64,000 bases of DNA, taken from Dipteronia dyeriana. Lineage: Eukaryota; Streptophyta; Magnoliopsida; Sapindales; Sapindaceae. A model generated the notes under the pieces. It was given only the letters and a program-made list of their open reading frames with translations, did not search any database and was not told the origin of the DNA. Shown here in pieces: positions 23,676 through 36,435 of this stretch. Numbering within the stretch: position 1 is the first letter of the stretch; each line of letters begins with the position of its first letter. Position numbers and translations under genes: made by a program. The DNA lies in NCBI GenBank assembly GCA_032871835.1, contig CM065298.1, positions 9,659,596-9,723,595 of the forward strand, written 5' to 3'.

Positions 23676-24887
23676 CGTCACTTTCCATTGGCCTTTGTGA
23701 CCATAATCATGTTGGAGATCTATTCGGGGTAGCGTGCTCCTCTAATAAAGCTCGTTTGGGTCAATTTATCTACTTCCTCTTGAATTGCAGCATTCCTTTC
23801 GGTGTTGAAGTGACGCCTTTTTTGTTTGATGGGTTTGAAGGTCAGATCCACTACAAATCGATGAGCGGCCAAAGTCATTGGGATCCCAGGCATTTCGTCA
23901 TGACTCCAGGTGAAGATGTCACTGAACTCTTTAAGGAGCCCGATCAGGCCCTCATTCATCCCCGGATCAAGGGTGGCTCCAACTTTGACGACTTTAAAGG
24001 GGTCGCTCATTCGGATAGGAACCTCTTCCAGCTTATCCACATGATGGCTGCTGGCCCACTCCCTTCTCTGTTCCTCCTCATCTGGCACCACAGGGTCGTC
24101 CTCGGGGCAATTTATGGATCCTACATCTTCCAAAGTCAACACTGGTGCTTCCCCGTCCTGGATCGTTGTCACCTGGGCAAATTGTTTTGCTAGAGCTGTT
24201 GGGTTGGCAGACACTGCATAGCATCTCCTGGTCGCCTCGAACTTCCCTCACCTTGTCTTCTACCTGGAACTTTAAGACGTTGTGGTAGATGGATATGACC
24301 TCTTTCAAGGATAATAAAAATGGCCATCTTAATATTGCATTGTAGGTCGAGGGGGTATCTACCACCACGAAGTCTGTCATGATATTCTGCTGGAGAGGTG
24401 TGGCACCGATGATCACTGGTAGGATTTTTGACCCTATGGGTATGATTGAGTCACCAGTGAACCCATACAGCGGGGTGGTGCAACTATTGTAACACCACTG
24501 TTTCAAGTTAAGTTTTTCTAAGGTGTCTTTAAATAGGACGTAGACGCTGTTGCCTGTGTCGATGAGCACTCGGTGTACTATACAGTTGGCAATATGTACC
24601 GTTATCACCATCGGATCATCATGAGGTTGTACGGTGTTGTAGACATCTGCCTCCGTGAAAATGATCTGTGATAACTGGGAGGGGTTGATCGGGATCTGGT
24701 TAACCTTGAGGATACCCCACCTTTCGTCCATACGAGGAACCTTTCTTGCGTGGTTTTTCCTAGAATTATTGGAGGTGCCAGCCTGAGTAGGTCCCCCGCT
24801 GATGGTATGTATTATCTGGATTTGTTGCATCAGATCTGTCTGCTCCCCCTTTCTCTTCTCAATGTGCTCACGGATATCGGTTTGCAC
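23676..24887 (-). pseudogene. Protease and start of RT of the nested gypsy element
   Basis: Minus-strand frame 24078-24887 holds a retropepsin motif VLIDTGNSVYVLF, then FVVVDTPSTYNAILRWPFL. An overlapping frame, 23720-24214, contains FTWSHDEMPGIPM and KRRHFNTERNAAIQEEVDKL, the region just before the RT fingers in Tat-type elements. It stops at 23720. Downstream, VTKANGK is readable but is bounded by stop codons where the family has Trp. RT ends at the deletion junction. Confidence 0.82.
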
Positions 24888-24949
24888 TTCTCTTCCAGTT
24901 TGAATGTTATCCCTGACTTACTGTAAGAACTCTACCAGACATCCTTCTC

Positions 24950-26200
24950 TTATCAAAGCCTCAATCTGATTTCACAAGTTGTAGCACTCTGAAGTGTTAT
25001 GTGCCACGTCTTCGTGGAAGTCACAATACTTATAACGATTTCTCTTATCGACAGAGGCTTTCATGGGTGCGGGCTTCTGTAGCAACCCCTTGTCCAGAAT
25101 GGCGAGATAGACTGTTTCGCGGGATACATTTAAGGGGGTGTAATAATGGTACCCTATCTCAACTCGAGCTATTAGGGTCACTGTCCTGGGAGGAGGTAAA
25201 GCTCGTGGAGGAGTTCGTTTTGCTGGATATCTTTTTGATCTGGGTTGAGAAACGAGGAAGCGATACGTCGATTTATTGGGAGGTTTGTTCGGGCTTTTCT
25301 GAGCTTGCTCAGGTTTGGGAGCTTCCTTCTTCTGTCATTTTACTGCCCTCATGTCGTTGTGTTCCATTTTAACCTTGAGTTGTTCGTCGACCTCAATTTG
25401 CTCCAGAGCCAAATCATAGTCTTCTTGGTAGGTTTCTGGAGGTCTATTGGCAAAAGACCGAAAAATCTTGCATGCCCACAAGTTCCTTCTGAAGTTGGCG
25501 AGGGTTTCTTTCTAGGTGAAGACTCTCATCTGGATGACTTCCTTGTGGAAACGCTCGACATAAGCCCAGAGGGTTTCCCCTCTCTCCTGGATCATGTACA
25601 GTAGATGGATTGGGTCTTTCAATTGGGGCTTAACTCCCTAGAATTATGAGCAGAAATGGATTGACATCTTCGTGAAGGAATCCACACTGCCAACAGGTAG
25701 CTTTCTAAACCAGGTCTTAGCGTAATCCGTCAGCGTAGTTGGGAACATTCGACACATAGCAGCCATGGTCGTGTTCTGGACCTCCATCTGTTGAACGAAG
25801 CTCTCCAAGTGGCTTAATAGATCCTCAGTCCCGAAGAACCTGTCAGTCAGCATTTTGAATTTTGGCGGGAGCTCTACCTCCCGGATCCTTCTGGTAAATA
25901 GAGCATTCATCTCACTTAGAGGGTCCTTCTTGTCCTCCTTGTACCTCCATTTCTTCATCAATTGGACCTTTTTCTGAAGCTCTGCTAACTGGTCTTTCAA
26001 GCGTTTGTTGTCGGGTTTCCTTGAGTTGATCTCAGACTCCTTACTGTCGGACCCTTTTGACGAACTAGTGACCTCTACCCGGTCTCTTCTTCAGAGGGGG
26101 TCTGTTTGGGGGCTTCGCTGACTTTCTTCTTCCCTAACTCGGGCTTCCTTCCTTGAATTCGTTGAGTGGAAAAACTCTCCCCGCTCTCGGGAAATGATAT
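24950..26200 (-). pseudogene. Gag of the nested gypsy element
   Basis: The gag core is at 25644-26000 on the minus strand (PPKFKMLTDRFFGTEDLLSH, CRMFPTTLTDYAKTWFRKLP). A C-terminal segment at 24972-25181 includes a KYCDFHEDVAHNTSECYNL knuckle-like motif. Stops and a frame change separate the two parts. Confidence 0.82.
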
Positions 26201-26712
26201 ATACTACGGATTTGACTTACATGGGCTGGTAGCGCGGTAACGCTTCGGGAATGGGGGGAATGGGCCCTAATCCCAGATCGATGGTGGGAGTCCCGTTCTG
26301 TTATGAGCTGGCTTCGAAAGGGTAGGTCTCAGGCTATCAAAGGCGGGTTGTCTAGCCTCGGGCCTACTTGACTCCACTCAATTGGAGAGGTTTGCTTGTT
26401 GGATAGTGATACCCTTAGTGAGCAGTCGAAGGTGAACGCTTTCCACAAAGTGCGCCGCTCGCTGGTCAAGCTCGACTTGGTTTCCCATAGGAGAATCCAA
26501 AGCCCGTACAGTGGATGGCCAGTCCGGGACTTGGCTATAGAGCTCGGATTTTCTCCCTTTCTTCGGGGTCTTTCGTGTCGACGCAGTAAAAAGTTATCCC
26601 GATGCGCCTAGCTATCCCTGGGACAAGCGAAGCCTCAAGACTCCTGTAAAATAACAAACTTGTGAATGTAAAGATGGTGGTGTAAGAGTTTCCCAAAGAC
26701 GGTGTCAGAGAG

Positions 26713-27889
26713 TGTTAACGGGAAAGTTGCTCAAGATGAGAAATTCCTACTAACACCCTCGAGACCACTACCACAGAGGTAGTGGCCGGGGTCGGTACCT
26801 ATGATACCTAACATGCTTAGATGGGAATGAAGATTTGTATAATAATGAAAAACGGGAGCTTTTATTATCGGTCACTTTGATATTCATAATTCCTTCTCAT
26901 ACATTATCTGGGACGTAGGAATGTGGTCGCTTTGTACTTGTTGAATAGTGGAAACAATGGTGGCCGTGTTTTGATTACAGAATTTAGGACCTCCTCTCCT
27001 CTTTTTCTTATCGTTTATATCTCGCCTTTCTCTTCTCTTTTTTCATATATCTCTCCTTACCATGCTTGGCCTTATTTATATTTGGTCCAAGTAGTTTTTA
27101 ATTTCACAAATATCCTACCAAAATCCCATGAATCTGTTTCCTCTTTATCGGGTGGGATTCGTCATTTGAATTTGACTTGTTACTGGATTCGATGATATCG
27201 TTGACGGTGATAAGTTTGTTTCCATTTTTGAATCAAACTCTTGACTTACGCGTACGTGGATTTAATGTTGTTTGTTACGTAGATTTGATCCTGTGTGTAC
27301 TCACGACACTTTCTTCATGGAGGTCGCCGAAATAACTAGTTGTTGTCTTATAGAGCGAGGTAGATCCATGCTTTGGCTCTATTCAGAGAAGCCTGTGATA
27401 GACTCGTGGGGACATACTAGAGGTAGTGTAGGCTAGGCGAGATTCTTCTTTCATGCCTAACGGGAATGGCAGGCTTCTAGAGAGGTTGGTGGGCTTATAT
27501 CTTAGACTACGAATCAAACCTGACTTTGGGAAGTGCCCACGAGTGGAAAGAGCTTACTTTTGTTTGCGTTGGGCTTCACTTCAAGTGGTTCTTGAGTTCA
27601 GCGATCCTTTCTTGCTTTCGCGGGGTGGTTTTGGAGCCAGATCTCAGAAGCCGAGGTTCTTGGATAGGTGGCCTCGAGAAGCCCGGATTCCTATGTTCGT
27701 GCTTAGACTCGATCTGGTCGTGCCCAGCTTCATCCCTGATAGCTCCGAAGCCTGACGGACCTCCCCTGCTTTGGTGGGGTAGCTTTATGGTCTGCCCGGG
27801 ATCTCATGAATATCAAATTTGAGTTTTGATTCGGGGTCAGGAGAGTGGAAAATTTCTCTTTGACCCCAAGCCATATTTTACTATTAACA
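26713..27889 (-). repeat. 5' LTR of the nested gypsy element (1177 bp)
   Basis: Begins TGTTAACG and ends ATTAACA on the plus strand; it is the complete LTR of this element. Confidence 0.9.
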
Positions 27890-28756
27890 CAAACAATAGC
27901 AAAAGAAATAATAAAATGAAGAGAAAATAAATCAAATCACACACAACACAAGAATTTTACACGGAAATCCAAATCGGGAAAAAACCACGGCCGTCAGGAC
28001 GACAAGAGAAAGATTCACCATGTAGAAAATTGTTACATCCACACTCAGGATCCTCTCTCTAAAATACCCCAAACCCAATTACACTCAATGCTCTCTTGAG
28101 ATCTCTCTTTGTATTTGTTAATGTGCTCCACCGCAAATAGCCTTGCTATTATGATTTATTTATATGAATTATAGTGAGTTTAAAGTAAAAGGAAATCCTA
28201 ATCATAATCCTAAACGTATAAGAATTACTTATTCCACATAAATACTATTTTCTATTTATGACAAATCTTATTGTTTAAAAGAAATCATTTTCTTTTAAGT
28301 ACATGACTTTCTTAATCTTCATGAAGACAAACTCTTTTCTCCTTTTTCGATTTCCAAAAGAAAACACATTTCCTATTTTCGTATAATATTCCTGATTTGG
28401 ACAAAATTCACCATTGTCGTGGTTTGGGTCGCTGTTGGCCACCCGCGCCGAACACCACCATCATTGTTGTCGTCCACCGCTCCAAATACCGCGGTTGGTG
28501 CATTGTCTCCACCGAGGTCCATGCCATGAGAATCCACAGACGTTCGGCCGCTCCCTGTGCCGCGGTCTGTGAATGTGTCCGTATCGCGGTTCCAGGCCGC
28601 GATACCTATCAGAGTTCAGTTTCTTCAGTTCTTTCAGTCTTCAACCATCCCTCAAACATGATCTTCTACTTCCAAACGTATCCCACATCTCCAGAAAGTC
28701 TCCACATTGGTTGAATCCTGTTTGGTAGCCATTAGAAATTCAAGCCATATCCAACA
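27890..28756 (-). repeat. 3' LTR of the copia element, segment right of the nested gypsy element
   Basis: Continues the LTR interrupted at 22692 and ends CATATCCAACA, like the right LTR. An open frame of about 100 codons in a GC-rich patch (28397-28714) is also present in the other LTR at 31604-31936, so it belongs to the LTR and is not a host gene. Confidence 0.88.
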
Positions 28757-29225
28757 ATCCACCCTTATGGAGAGAATTCCTAACACTCCATCCATAGCTA
28801 CGACTCTCATCACCGAGAATCAACATACCCACCATGAGGTATAATCACTTAGGAACATCCATCCCAAGATTTCACCGGCACATATCAAAATTTTCCTTGC
28901 TGAAAATTGTGGTGCAACTCCTCACGTTAGGCTTCCAGGGAGTTCGTTCAGCCATCGACATCCTTGTCCACCACACACCTTGTATCATCGTCTAACCAAT
29001 GCCCGTGTACAAATTATGGACCCGCTATCAGCGATACATCCTTTTTCATGGCAACTAGCGGCCATGCCATGAGGATGTTTATGCATCTTTAGAGGGCAAC
29101 GCTGTAGTCGTCATACTCAAGAGAGACGATTGCTGGATCCCCCTCTTTGAAGCCATTAGCCGCATTTTTTTTGCTTATTTTTACAATCCTTCCTTATATG
29201 TCCAGATTGTCCACATTCCCAACAA
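28757..29225 (-). pseudogene. C-terminal gag (zinc knuckle) and 3' end of the copia element
   Basis: On the minus strand, CWECGQSGHIRKDC at about 29180-29225 is a perfect C-X2-C-X4-H-X4-C nucleic-acid-binding knuckle of copia gag. Beyond it lie about 400 bp with stops and no pol motif, then a purine-rich stretch next to the LTR. The upstream gag part resumes at 30398, beyond a transposon insertion. Confidence 0.8.
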
Positions 29226-30387
29226 GTGAAAATGAAGAAAAATATCACCTTTTTTTGTTGTATTGTAATGATGTCATCAATTTAATAACTTATGTTTAAA
29301 ATGTACCTATTATGGTGAACTATCCAAATTGTCCTCAAAATTTATCTTTGTGCTTCCATCTACACCTTAAAAAAAAGTTATCTTCTCTTTCCAAAAAAGT
29401 TTTCTGAAAATCGATTTTCTTATTTTCTTTCATGCATTTGTGACAGGTTTAACAATGTATCAATTCGTGTATGAACATGTAGTCTTCAGAATTTGCACGA
29501 GCTGTTTTTCTTCTTTTCCTATCTTTTTTTTTTAAAAATCCGAGTTTTTTTCTATTGGTCCGAGATTTATTATTTTGACTATTTACGAGATTTTTTGGAA
29601 AGAATTCGAGATTTTTTTATATTGGTTCAAGTTTTTTTTATATTGGTCAGAGTTTTTTTTTATTAGTTCGAGTTTTTTTTCTATTGGTCCGAGATTTTAT
29701 TTTTTGACTATTTACGAGATTTTTTTTGGAAAGAATTCGAGATTTTTTTTGTATTGGTTCGAGCTTTTCTATATTGGTATGAGCTTTTTTATTTTTTTTT
29801 CCGAGTTTTTTTTATTGGTTTGAGTTTTTGTTCTATTGGATTGAGATTTTATTTTTTTGACTATTTATGAGATTTTGTTTTTTTGAAAGAATTCGAGTTT
29901 TTCTTGTATTGATTCAAACCTTTTTTGTATTAGTCCGAGCTTTTTTTCTATTAGTTCGAGTATTTTTAATTTTTTTCCGAGTTTTTTTTATAGGTCTGAG
30001 ATTTTATTTTTTTGAGTTTTGAGTTTTGACTTTTTACGAGAACCTAGAACCATTCTCAAATCTTTTATTAACACAACATATCAAATTAAAAAAAAAAAAG
30101 CTCCCGAGGTTGCCCCCTGCCCCTCCGCGAGCTGACCGGGCAGCTCGACCACTACGAGCTCGGCGGGGAGCTTGACCCCCGAATGCATCTGCATAGTGCT
30201 TGAGTTTCAACGGAATTTTCTCTCTATATTTTATAACTCTCACTGTAAAAAAATAAATGAAAGAAATCTGACAGAACAACTATAGGGGGTATTTTTGTTC
30301 GTTCACCATAATAGATGCATTTTAAACATAAGTTATTAAAATAGTGACAATGTACCTCTAAAAAATGCTATTTAATTTTTGAACCCT
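29226..30387. mobile_element. Mutator-like non-autonomous insertion in copia gag
   Basis: TTCCCAACAA occurs at 29216-29225 and at 30388-30397, a 10-bp target duplication of the size left by Mutator-like elements. Inside, 37-bp arms at 29284-29320 and 30301-30337 are inverted repeats with two mismatches; the outermost bases match more weakly. The interior has a degenerate T-rich minisatellite (about 29540-30050) and a GC-rich patch (30100-30190). No transposase is present. Confidence 0.78.
29540..30050. repeat. T-rich degenerate minisatellite
   Basis: Repeats of TTTTTTTATTGGTYCGAG-like units and two to three larger copies of a GACTATTTACGAGATTTT block fill about 500 bp inside the Mutator-like insertion. 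Confidence 0.8.
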
Positions 30388-30397
30388 TCCCAACAAA

Positions 30398-31090
30398 TGC
30401 CTTTATTCTTGGAGTCTCGCTTCTTCCTGTCAACCAACAAAGCAGAGTTATCAGAAGATTTATCTTCATTCTTTAGCCTTCGTTCCTGAGAGATTAGTTT
30501 GTTTGCTACATCTCCAAAATATATTGTTGAACTCTCACGCATTAAGATTGGCTTCATGTGCGCATATGATGGTGGAAAGGACCAGATTAATCTTAATCCT
30601 TTATCTTCTTCATCAATCTTCACTCCAATCGACTCTAATTCGAAAACTATCTCATTGAGCATTCCCAGATGATCGAAAATTTTTATACCTTCAGACATCT
30701 GCAGCGTGTGAAACTGCTCCTTCAAGTAGAATCGGTTGCAGACGGTCTTCGCTTGATACAATTTTTCAAGCTTCTCCCAAATTTCTTTCGTTGAATATGT
30801 TCTTTGAATATTTGTAGGAACATTCTTTGCTAAGCTCAATCGTATCGCACTTGCAGCCCTCTTGTCTAGATCTTCTCATTCATCATCGCTCATCACCGGT
30901 TTTCCATAACTAATACCAGCCGTTTCTTTTCTAGAATCTCCAGAGCCTTCAGGGTTCTTAGGGGTTTGCTTGCCCTTCAAATCCTTGTGTAAACCCATTG
31001 GATTAGCAAATCTTTGACTTGAAACTACCACAAGTCAAACTTAATTTTTCCATCGAACTTTTCGGCCTCGAATCTCATCAACTTTGTCAT
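30398..31090 (-). pseudogene. Copia gag, N-terminal and central part
   Basis: A start codon at 31090 (minus strand) opens MTKLMRFEAEKFDGKIKFDLW and then hits a stop. The main 155-codon frame (30372-30839) has TKEIWEKLEKLYQAKT, LKEQFHTLQMSEG, LRLIWSFPPSYAHM and LISQERRLKNE, as in the copia gag/UBN2 family. The frame runs into the Mutator-like element just after ICWE, the first residues of the zinc knuckle. Confidence 0.85.
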
Positions 31091-31139
31091 CTCTAGTTTG
31101 TTAAGATCATTATCAAGCAACCAATGGTTTGATACCAAT

Positions 31140-32030
31140 TGTTAGCAAATTACGCGGAAGCGTTGTTAGATAGAACACAAACAATAGCAAAAGAAATAAT
31201 AAGAGGAAGAGAAAATAAATCCAATCACACACAACACAAGAATTTTACGTAGAAACCCAAATTGAGAAAAAACCATGGCCGTCAGAACGACAAAAGAAAG
31301 ATTCACAATGTAGAAAATTGTTACATCCACACTCAGGATCCTCTCTCTAAAAGACCCCTAACCCAATTACACACAATGCTCTCATGAGATCTCTCCTTTG
31401 TATTTGCTAATTTGCTCCACCACAAATAGCCTAGCTATTATGGTCTATTTATATGAATTACAAGGAGTTTAAGATAAAAGGAAATCCTACTTCTAAATGT
31501 AAAAGAATTATTTGTTCCACATAAATACTATTTCCTATTTATGACAAGTCTTCTTGTTTAAAAGAAATCATTTTCTTTTAAGTACAAGGCTTTCCTAATC
31601 TTCATGAAGACAAACGTTTTTTTTTTTTTCAAAAAAAAAAACACTTTCCTATTTTCGTGCAATATTCCTGATTTGGATAAAATTCACCATTGTCGTGGTT
31701 TGGGTCGCGGTTGGCCACCCGCTCCCAACACCGCCATCATCGTTGTCGTCCACCACTCCGAATATCGTGGTTGGTGCATTGTCTCCGTCGCAGTCCATGC
31801 CGCGAGAATCCATAGGCGTTCGATCGCTCCCTGTGACGCGGTCTGTGCACGTGTCCACACCGCGGTCCAGACGGCGATACCTACCAGATTTTTGTTTCTT
31901 CTGCTCGTTCAGTCTTCAAGCCTCCCTCAAACATGATCTCTTGCTTTCAAACGTATCCCACTTCTCCAGAAATTTCCACATTGGTTGAATCTCGTTTGGT
32001 AGCCATTAAAAATTCGAGTCATATCCAACA
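31140..32030 (-). repeat. 5' LTR of the copia element (891 bp)
   Basis: TGTTAGC...CCAACA. On the minus strand the inner edge is followed by ATTGGTATCAAACC, close to the initiator-Met tRNA primer site, so this is the 5' LTR. Confidence 0.9.
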
Positions 32031-34788
32031 TTAAAATCAACAGAATTCGAACTTGAGTTCTCTATAGCGCTATGTATTGATATTATTGCATTATTAATGC
32101 CAACAAGGTTTATAAAGTTAATTTGAGTTTCGTTAAAAGTTGTTCCAATATAAATATCGTTTGGTTATATATGAACATATTAAACTACGTTGACACATGT
32201 ATCGGGGGTGAAGCTCCCTTCGGAGTAGAGGGCTGCACATACCCCCCAAGTAAAATTTTAGTGACCGTTATGTAAGTATTTCTCATTGAATGTTTTTTGA
32301 AAAGAAAATCGAAAGTAAAAAATTACTGTTTTTGGTTTCAACTTCGAAATCTGAAAACACGTATGTTAGTCTATATATTGTAATCTGTATTCTGAAAAAT
32401 AAAAATACTAAAAGTTTGACTCTAATTCATCTCAAATAATTAAAAAATATTTTTTTTAATTATTAATTATTATTTTTTGAACCAGGTAAAACTCTGATTT
32501 CTTAATCTTCATCATCACAAAAATAATCTCTCATGTATAAGACCAGATCAATCTATTTCTTTTTAAAAATTCAATCATCATCAAACTCTATCTTATTTTT
32601 TTTATCTCCATCCTGCAAATTATCACCGATTATTTTTTTGATCTTAGAAAAAAAAAAGTAAAAGCCAATTCTAGCAATTTCTCAAAAGCATGAATCAGAT
32701 CTGTCACTAATCACCACCAGTTTTTCACCAAATTGCATAAAATGCTTGTAGAAAATCAACCAAAAAAAATCCACTAAAAACGCACATACATTCATCATCT
32801 CTTCAAATCATTTTCTCTCCATCGCCAAATTTCATTTTGTCAAATGGCAGGCTTCAATGGAGAAGATGAAGAGAATATGATGGGATAAGCGGTGGCCGAC
32901 GGCGGATAGAGGAGGGGGAGGGCGGAGACAGTCAGTGGTCTAAAAGGAACAATGGAGGATCTCCTCCACTGTGAACCTGGTCTTCAAATGGAGATCTGGC
33001 CGTCTGCTAATGGAGAAGAAGAATAAGTGACGACAATGAAGAAGGGTGAAGAAGAAGAAGTGACAATGAAGAAGGGTGAAGAAGAAGAAGAAGAAGAACT
33101 ACTATGGAGAGTAGAAGGAGAAGGAAAAAAAAAGAGTTTTTTGATTAAAAAAAAATAAAGTGAAAAATAAAATAAAAAACATTTAAAACTTATTTTTTAA
33201 ATTTTTTATTTTTAACAATGATTTAGTTTTCCATTTTGATTTTTAAAAAAAAATGAAAAAACAGTTAATGAACGTGAATTCAAAATCGTTTTAAAAAAAT
33301 AAAAACAAAAACGAAAATGAATTGAAAAACAGCCGTATAATAAGTATCTTGTTTTATTTAAAAGTGGTTTCCAGTTTTATTTAAAACATAAATAAGTTTT
33401 TTTTTTTAAGTATGGGATAACAGCTTTATCCTCAAAGTTGTATTATTATATCTTTGTAAAATGTAATTCTAGAGTTTTCGAATGCAAGAAAGTAAAATAC
33501 CTAACTGAGCTGAATTATAATTTTTTTTTTCTTCAAGTGATATTGTAAACATCAATTTGACGGTGAAAGTTGAGTATCAAATGCACTTATGGTTGTAGGT
33601 TTACGTGGTGCCATGTAAAATCTTATCTCTTTATTGTTTTTTCACTTTTTTATATTTTGATGGGTTTGTATATTCAGTAACACATACAATACAAAAGAGT
33701 CAATGTTTATGAACAATTGAGAGCAAAAGAGGACAATTAAAAGATTTAAAAATTAAAATTAAAAATAAAAAATAAAAATTAAAGGGTGTTCCTGGAGACA
33801 GTTTCTTGAATTTCCTCACCTACAAATGTTGAAGACAAATGTTGAAGGTTTGTAAATCTTTTCCATTTTCGGTTCATTTATTTTCAAACACTTAATATAT
33901 CATGGATTTTGTGTTGGGTGATCAATTGTTTTAGGTTTTCGTGGAAAATGGAAAGAAAATAATGATTAGCCCTAACCGGTAGTAGCTTAAACTCGTAATT
34001 TTTCTAATTTGTTGGTTACTTTAAAAAAAAAAAAAAACTCACATAAATTAATCTTGTAAATCCTTTAAAAATCAGTCGCCCAACTCTCTTAACTATCTCT
34101 AAACACTTAATATATCAAGCAGAGATATAATACACTAAAGCAAAACGCATGCAAGATTAATCTGCGGAGATATATAAGCTAGCCGCCAACAAAAGTGTCA
34201 ACAGATCTCAAATCTCAATAGTTTAATATGATCTCATGGCTCGATTTATACTTTTTCTCAAGTCAAGGCAAAGAAAATGACAGCAAATGTCAAAGTTATC
34301 CAGCCAATTAATTAATTTATGTTAAATATACTACATAATTGGAAGTTGCCTCTACATCTTTGTACATAAAGATATAATAAGGAAAAATGACATTGATAAC
34401 ACCAAATCTAATTAATCACGTGCAAAGACTAATCTGCCGACAAAGTGTCAAATATATCCCATATGTTTTTGGCTCGATATTCAATCTATATATTCATTTC
34501 TCAAGACAAATAAAATGATAGAGAAAATGTCACAGCTATATAGCTAGAATAAATTCGAGATGTAAGGGTATAAAACACTCGAACTTATAATAAATTATGA
34601 ACTATATTATAGGATCAAACTTATTTTTTATTTCTTTAAGATTTTGTTAATTAATGCTAAAAAATAAAAAGGGTCTTGTTTTTTAAATCTGATTGGATTA
34701 GGGTTTATCGGAATGAACATTCCCCCACTTTACGATTTATAAGTAAATGGTGAGATATAAAACCACTTTCACATAGGTAAAATAATAA

Positions 34789-34821
<33 letters not shown>

Positions 34822-34830
34822 AATAAAAAG
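32031..34830. other. Intergenic region upstream of the first phosphatase gene
   Basis: AT-rich, with no gene recognised. A GA-rich patch at 32860-33130 has GAAGAA repeats and lies between weakly inverted AT-rich arms (about 32300 and 33360), so it may be a TIR element. Two diverged copies of a block of about 150 bp occur at about 34150-34310 and 34420-34540. A run of AAT/AAAT repeats lies at about 34785-34827. Confidence 0.5.
34417..34422. promoter_or_regulatory. G-box CACGTG upstream of the first phosphatase gene
   Basis: A perfect CACGTG lies 563 bp before the start codon. Genes of the vegetative storage protein type are commonly jasmonate-induced through MYC factors that bind G-boxes; whether this one is used is not shown. 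Confidence 0.4.
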
Positions 34831-34920
34831 CTACTAAAAACAGTTTACTAAAGAGTGGAAATCCGAGCTTGTTATTGATTTGATATAATATATACTATTG
34901 TCATTATTATGAACACAGCC

Positions 34921-34928
34921 TATATAAA
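34921..34928 (+). promoter_or_regulatory. TATA box of the first phosphatase gene
   Basis: TATATAAA lies 64 bp upstream of the ATG at 34985. The second gene has the same CCTATATAAAG context at the equivalent position, which supports a common core promoter. Confidence 0.75.
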
Positions 34929-34984
34929 GAAACCAAATTAACTCAAACTTCATAACTCATTATTTTCTCCATAGACAATACAAC

Positions 34985-36380
34985 ATGGAAACACATTTAT
35001 TCCCATTACTTTCCTCCTTTTTCTCTATAATATTCCTAGCAACATCCCAAGCTTCAGACCTACACATCCCCCACCAAATCCACCTTCTCCGGCTGCAATC
35101 AGGTGCCTATGGCCGCGACGTTCCAGGGCTGTCGTGCCTGAGCTGGCGGCTAAGCGTGGAAACCCACAACCTTGTAGGATGGAAAACAGTTCCACAACAG
35201 TGTGAAAACTATGTGGGACATTACATGCTAGGGAAACAGTACCGGGATGACTCGAAAGCCGTAGTAAACGAGGCCTTTCTCTATGCACAGAGCCTCAAAG
35301 TGGCCGGCGACGGCAAGGAGATATGGGTTTTTGATATAGATGAAACCACTCTCTCCAATTTGCCGTATTTTGCTAACCATGGATTCGGGTTTGTACACAC
35401 TGCTAATCAATTGAACTAATTGTTTATTGTTACAAGTTTTTGATAAACTAAGCAATGATTTTTGTATTGTTTCTTAAATTCACAAACTAAGCAATGTTTA
35501 ATTTATTTATATATTGGTTTTGTATATATCTATTATAACGAGTTTAAGTACATCTAACAAATCGTTGTGAAACTATCAAACACGTATGTACATATGTTGA
35601 TAAAATATATTTGATTATTTTATAGTGTTTAATTAATATAGTCTATGAATAATTGAATATGAATTGTTGACAAACTGTTGGTTTTCACGTCAAAATGCTT
35701 GAAGCTATTCTGTCTTTATATTTAAATACAAATCTCAAGTCGTGTCATTAATTACTTACCTTTATATATATAGGGTTTTCTACTAAAAATATTATGATGA
35801 TCGCTTGAATGAGAGAAAATAAAATGGATAAATCTTGGTCATGTATTCTTTTTTATATTAATTATATGTTACTGAAATTTTCAGGACAGTGCCATACAAT
35901 GCGACGACATTCAATGAATGGGTTATGGAAGGAAAAGGACTAGCATTACCAGAGTCTCTTAAGCTGTACAAAAAAGTGTTGTCTCTTGGAATTAAGATTG
36001 TCTTCTTGACTGGAAGAACAGAAGACCAGAGAAGTGTCACAGCAACCAATTTAAAGAAGGTTGGATTCCACACTTGGGAGAAGCTTGTTCTCAAGTAAGT
36101 AAGCATGCATACATTTCTTAAATCTTGACTTATTTAATTACTGATTTATCAATTGATCATCCGATCGATTCCTTCAAATCTATCGGTTCTAAAAAAAAAA
36201 AAAATCAGTTGTGGTCACTGATAGCCTGATGGTAATTAACCATACTTCTCAACTAGGTTGAGATCCCAAATTCAATTGGATTGGTTCGATTTGGACGTGT
36301 TCTTTTAATTTAGAAAATTTAGGACTTAAACAATTTATTTGATGAATTGTTGGAATCAATCGACCCGTATAATACATACG

Positions 36381-36435
<55 letters not shown>

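Larger units (their letters stand above)
22693..27889 (-). mobile_element. Nested Ty3/gypsy Tat-like element, internally deleted
   Basis: Flanked by a perfect CAAAC duplication (22688-22692 and 27890-27894), with inverted termini TGTTAA and TTAACA. The right LTR is 1177 bp (26713-27889). The left LTR is homologous only from 22693 to about 23675 and then runs straight into RT sequence. Catalytic RT, RNase H, integrase, the polypurine tract and about 210 bp of the 3' LTR are therefore missing. Gag, a zinc-knuckle-like motif, protease and the start of RT remain on the minus strand. Confidence 0.9.
22650..32030 (-). mobile_element. Ty1/copia-type LTR element with nested insertions
   Basis: LTRs start TGTTA and end CCAACA and are flanked by a perfect TTAAA duplication (22645-22649 and 32031-32035). 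A primer site close to TGGTATCA and a copia gag with a CCHC knuckle are on the minus strand. Pol is essentially absent: only about 400 bp separate the zinc knuckle from the 3' LTR. The left LTR is split by a gypsy element and the gag by a Mutator-like insertion, so the original element was only about 3 kb. Confidence 0.9.

Noticed and set aside
28397..28714. 105-codon open frame in a GC-rich patch
   Set aside because: It lies inside the copia LTR, and a diverged copy exists in the other LTR (31604-31936); no domain.
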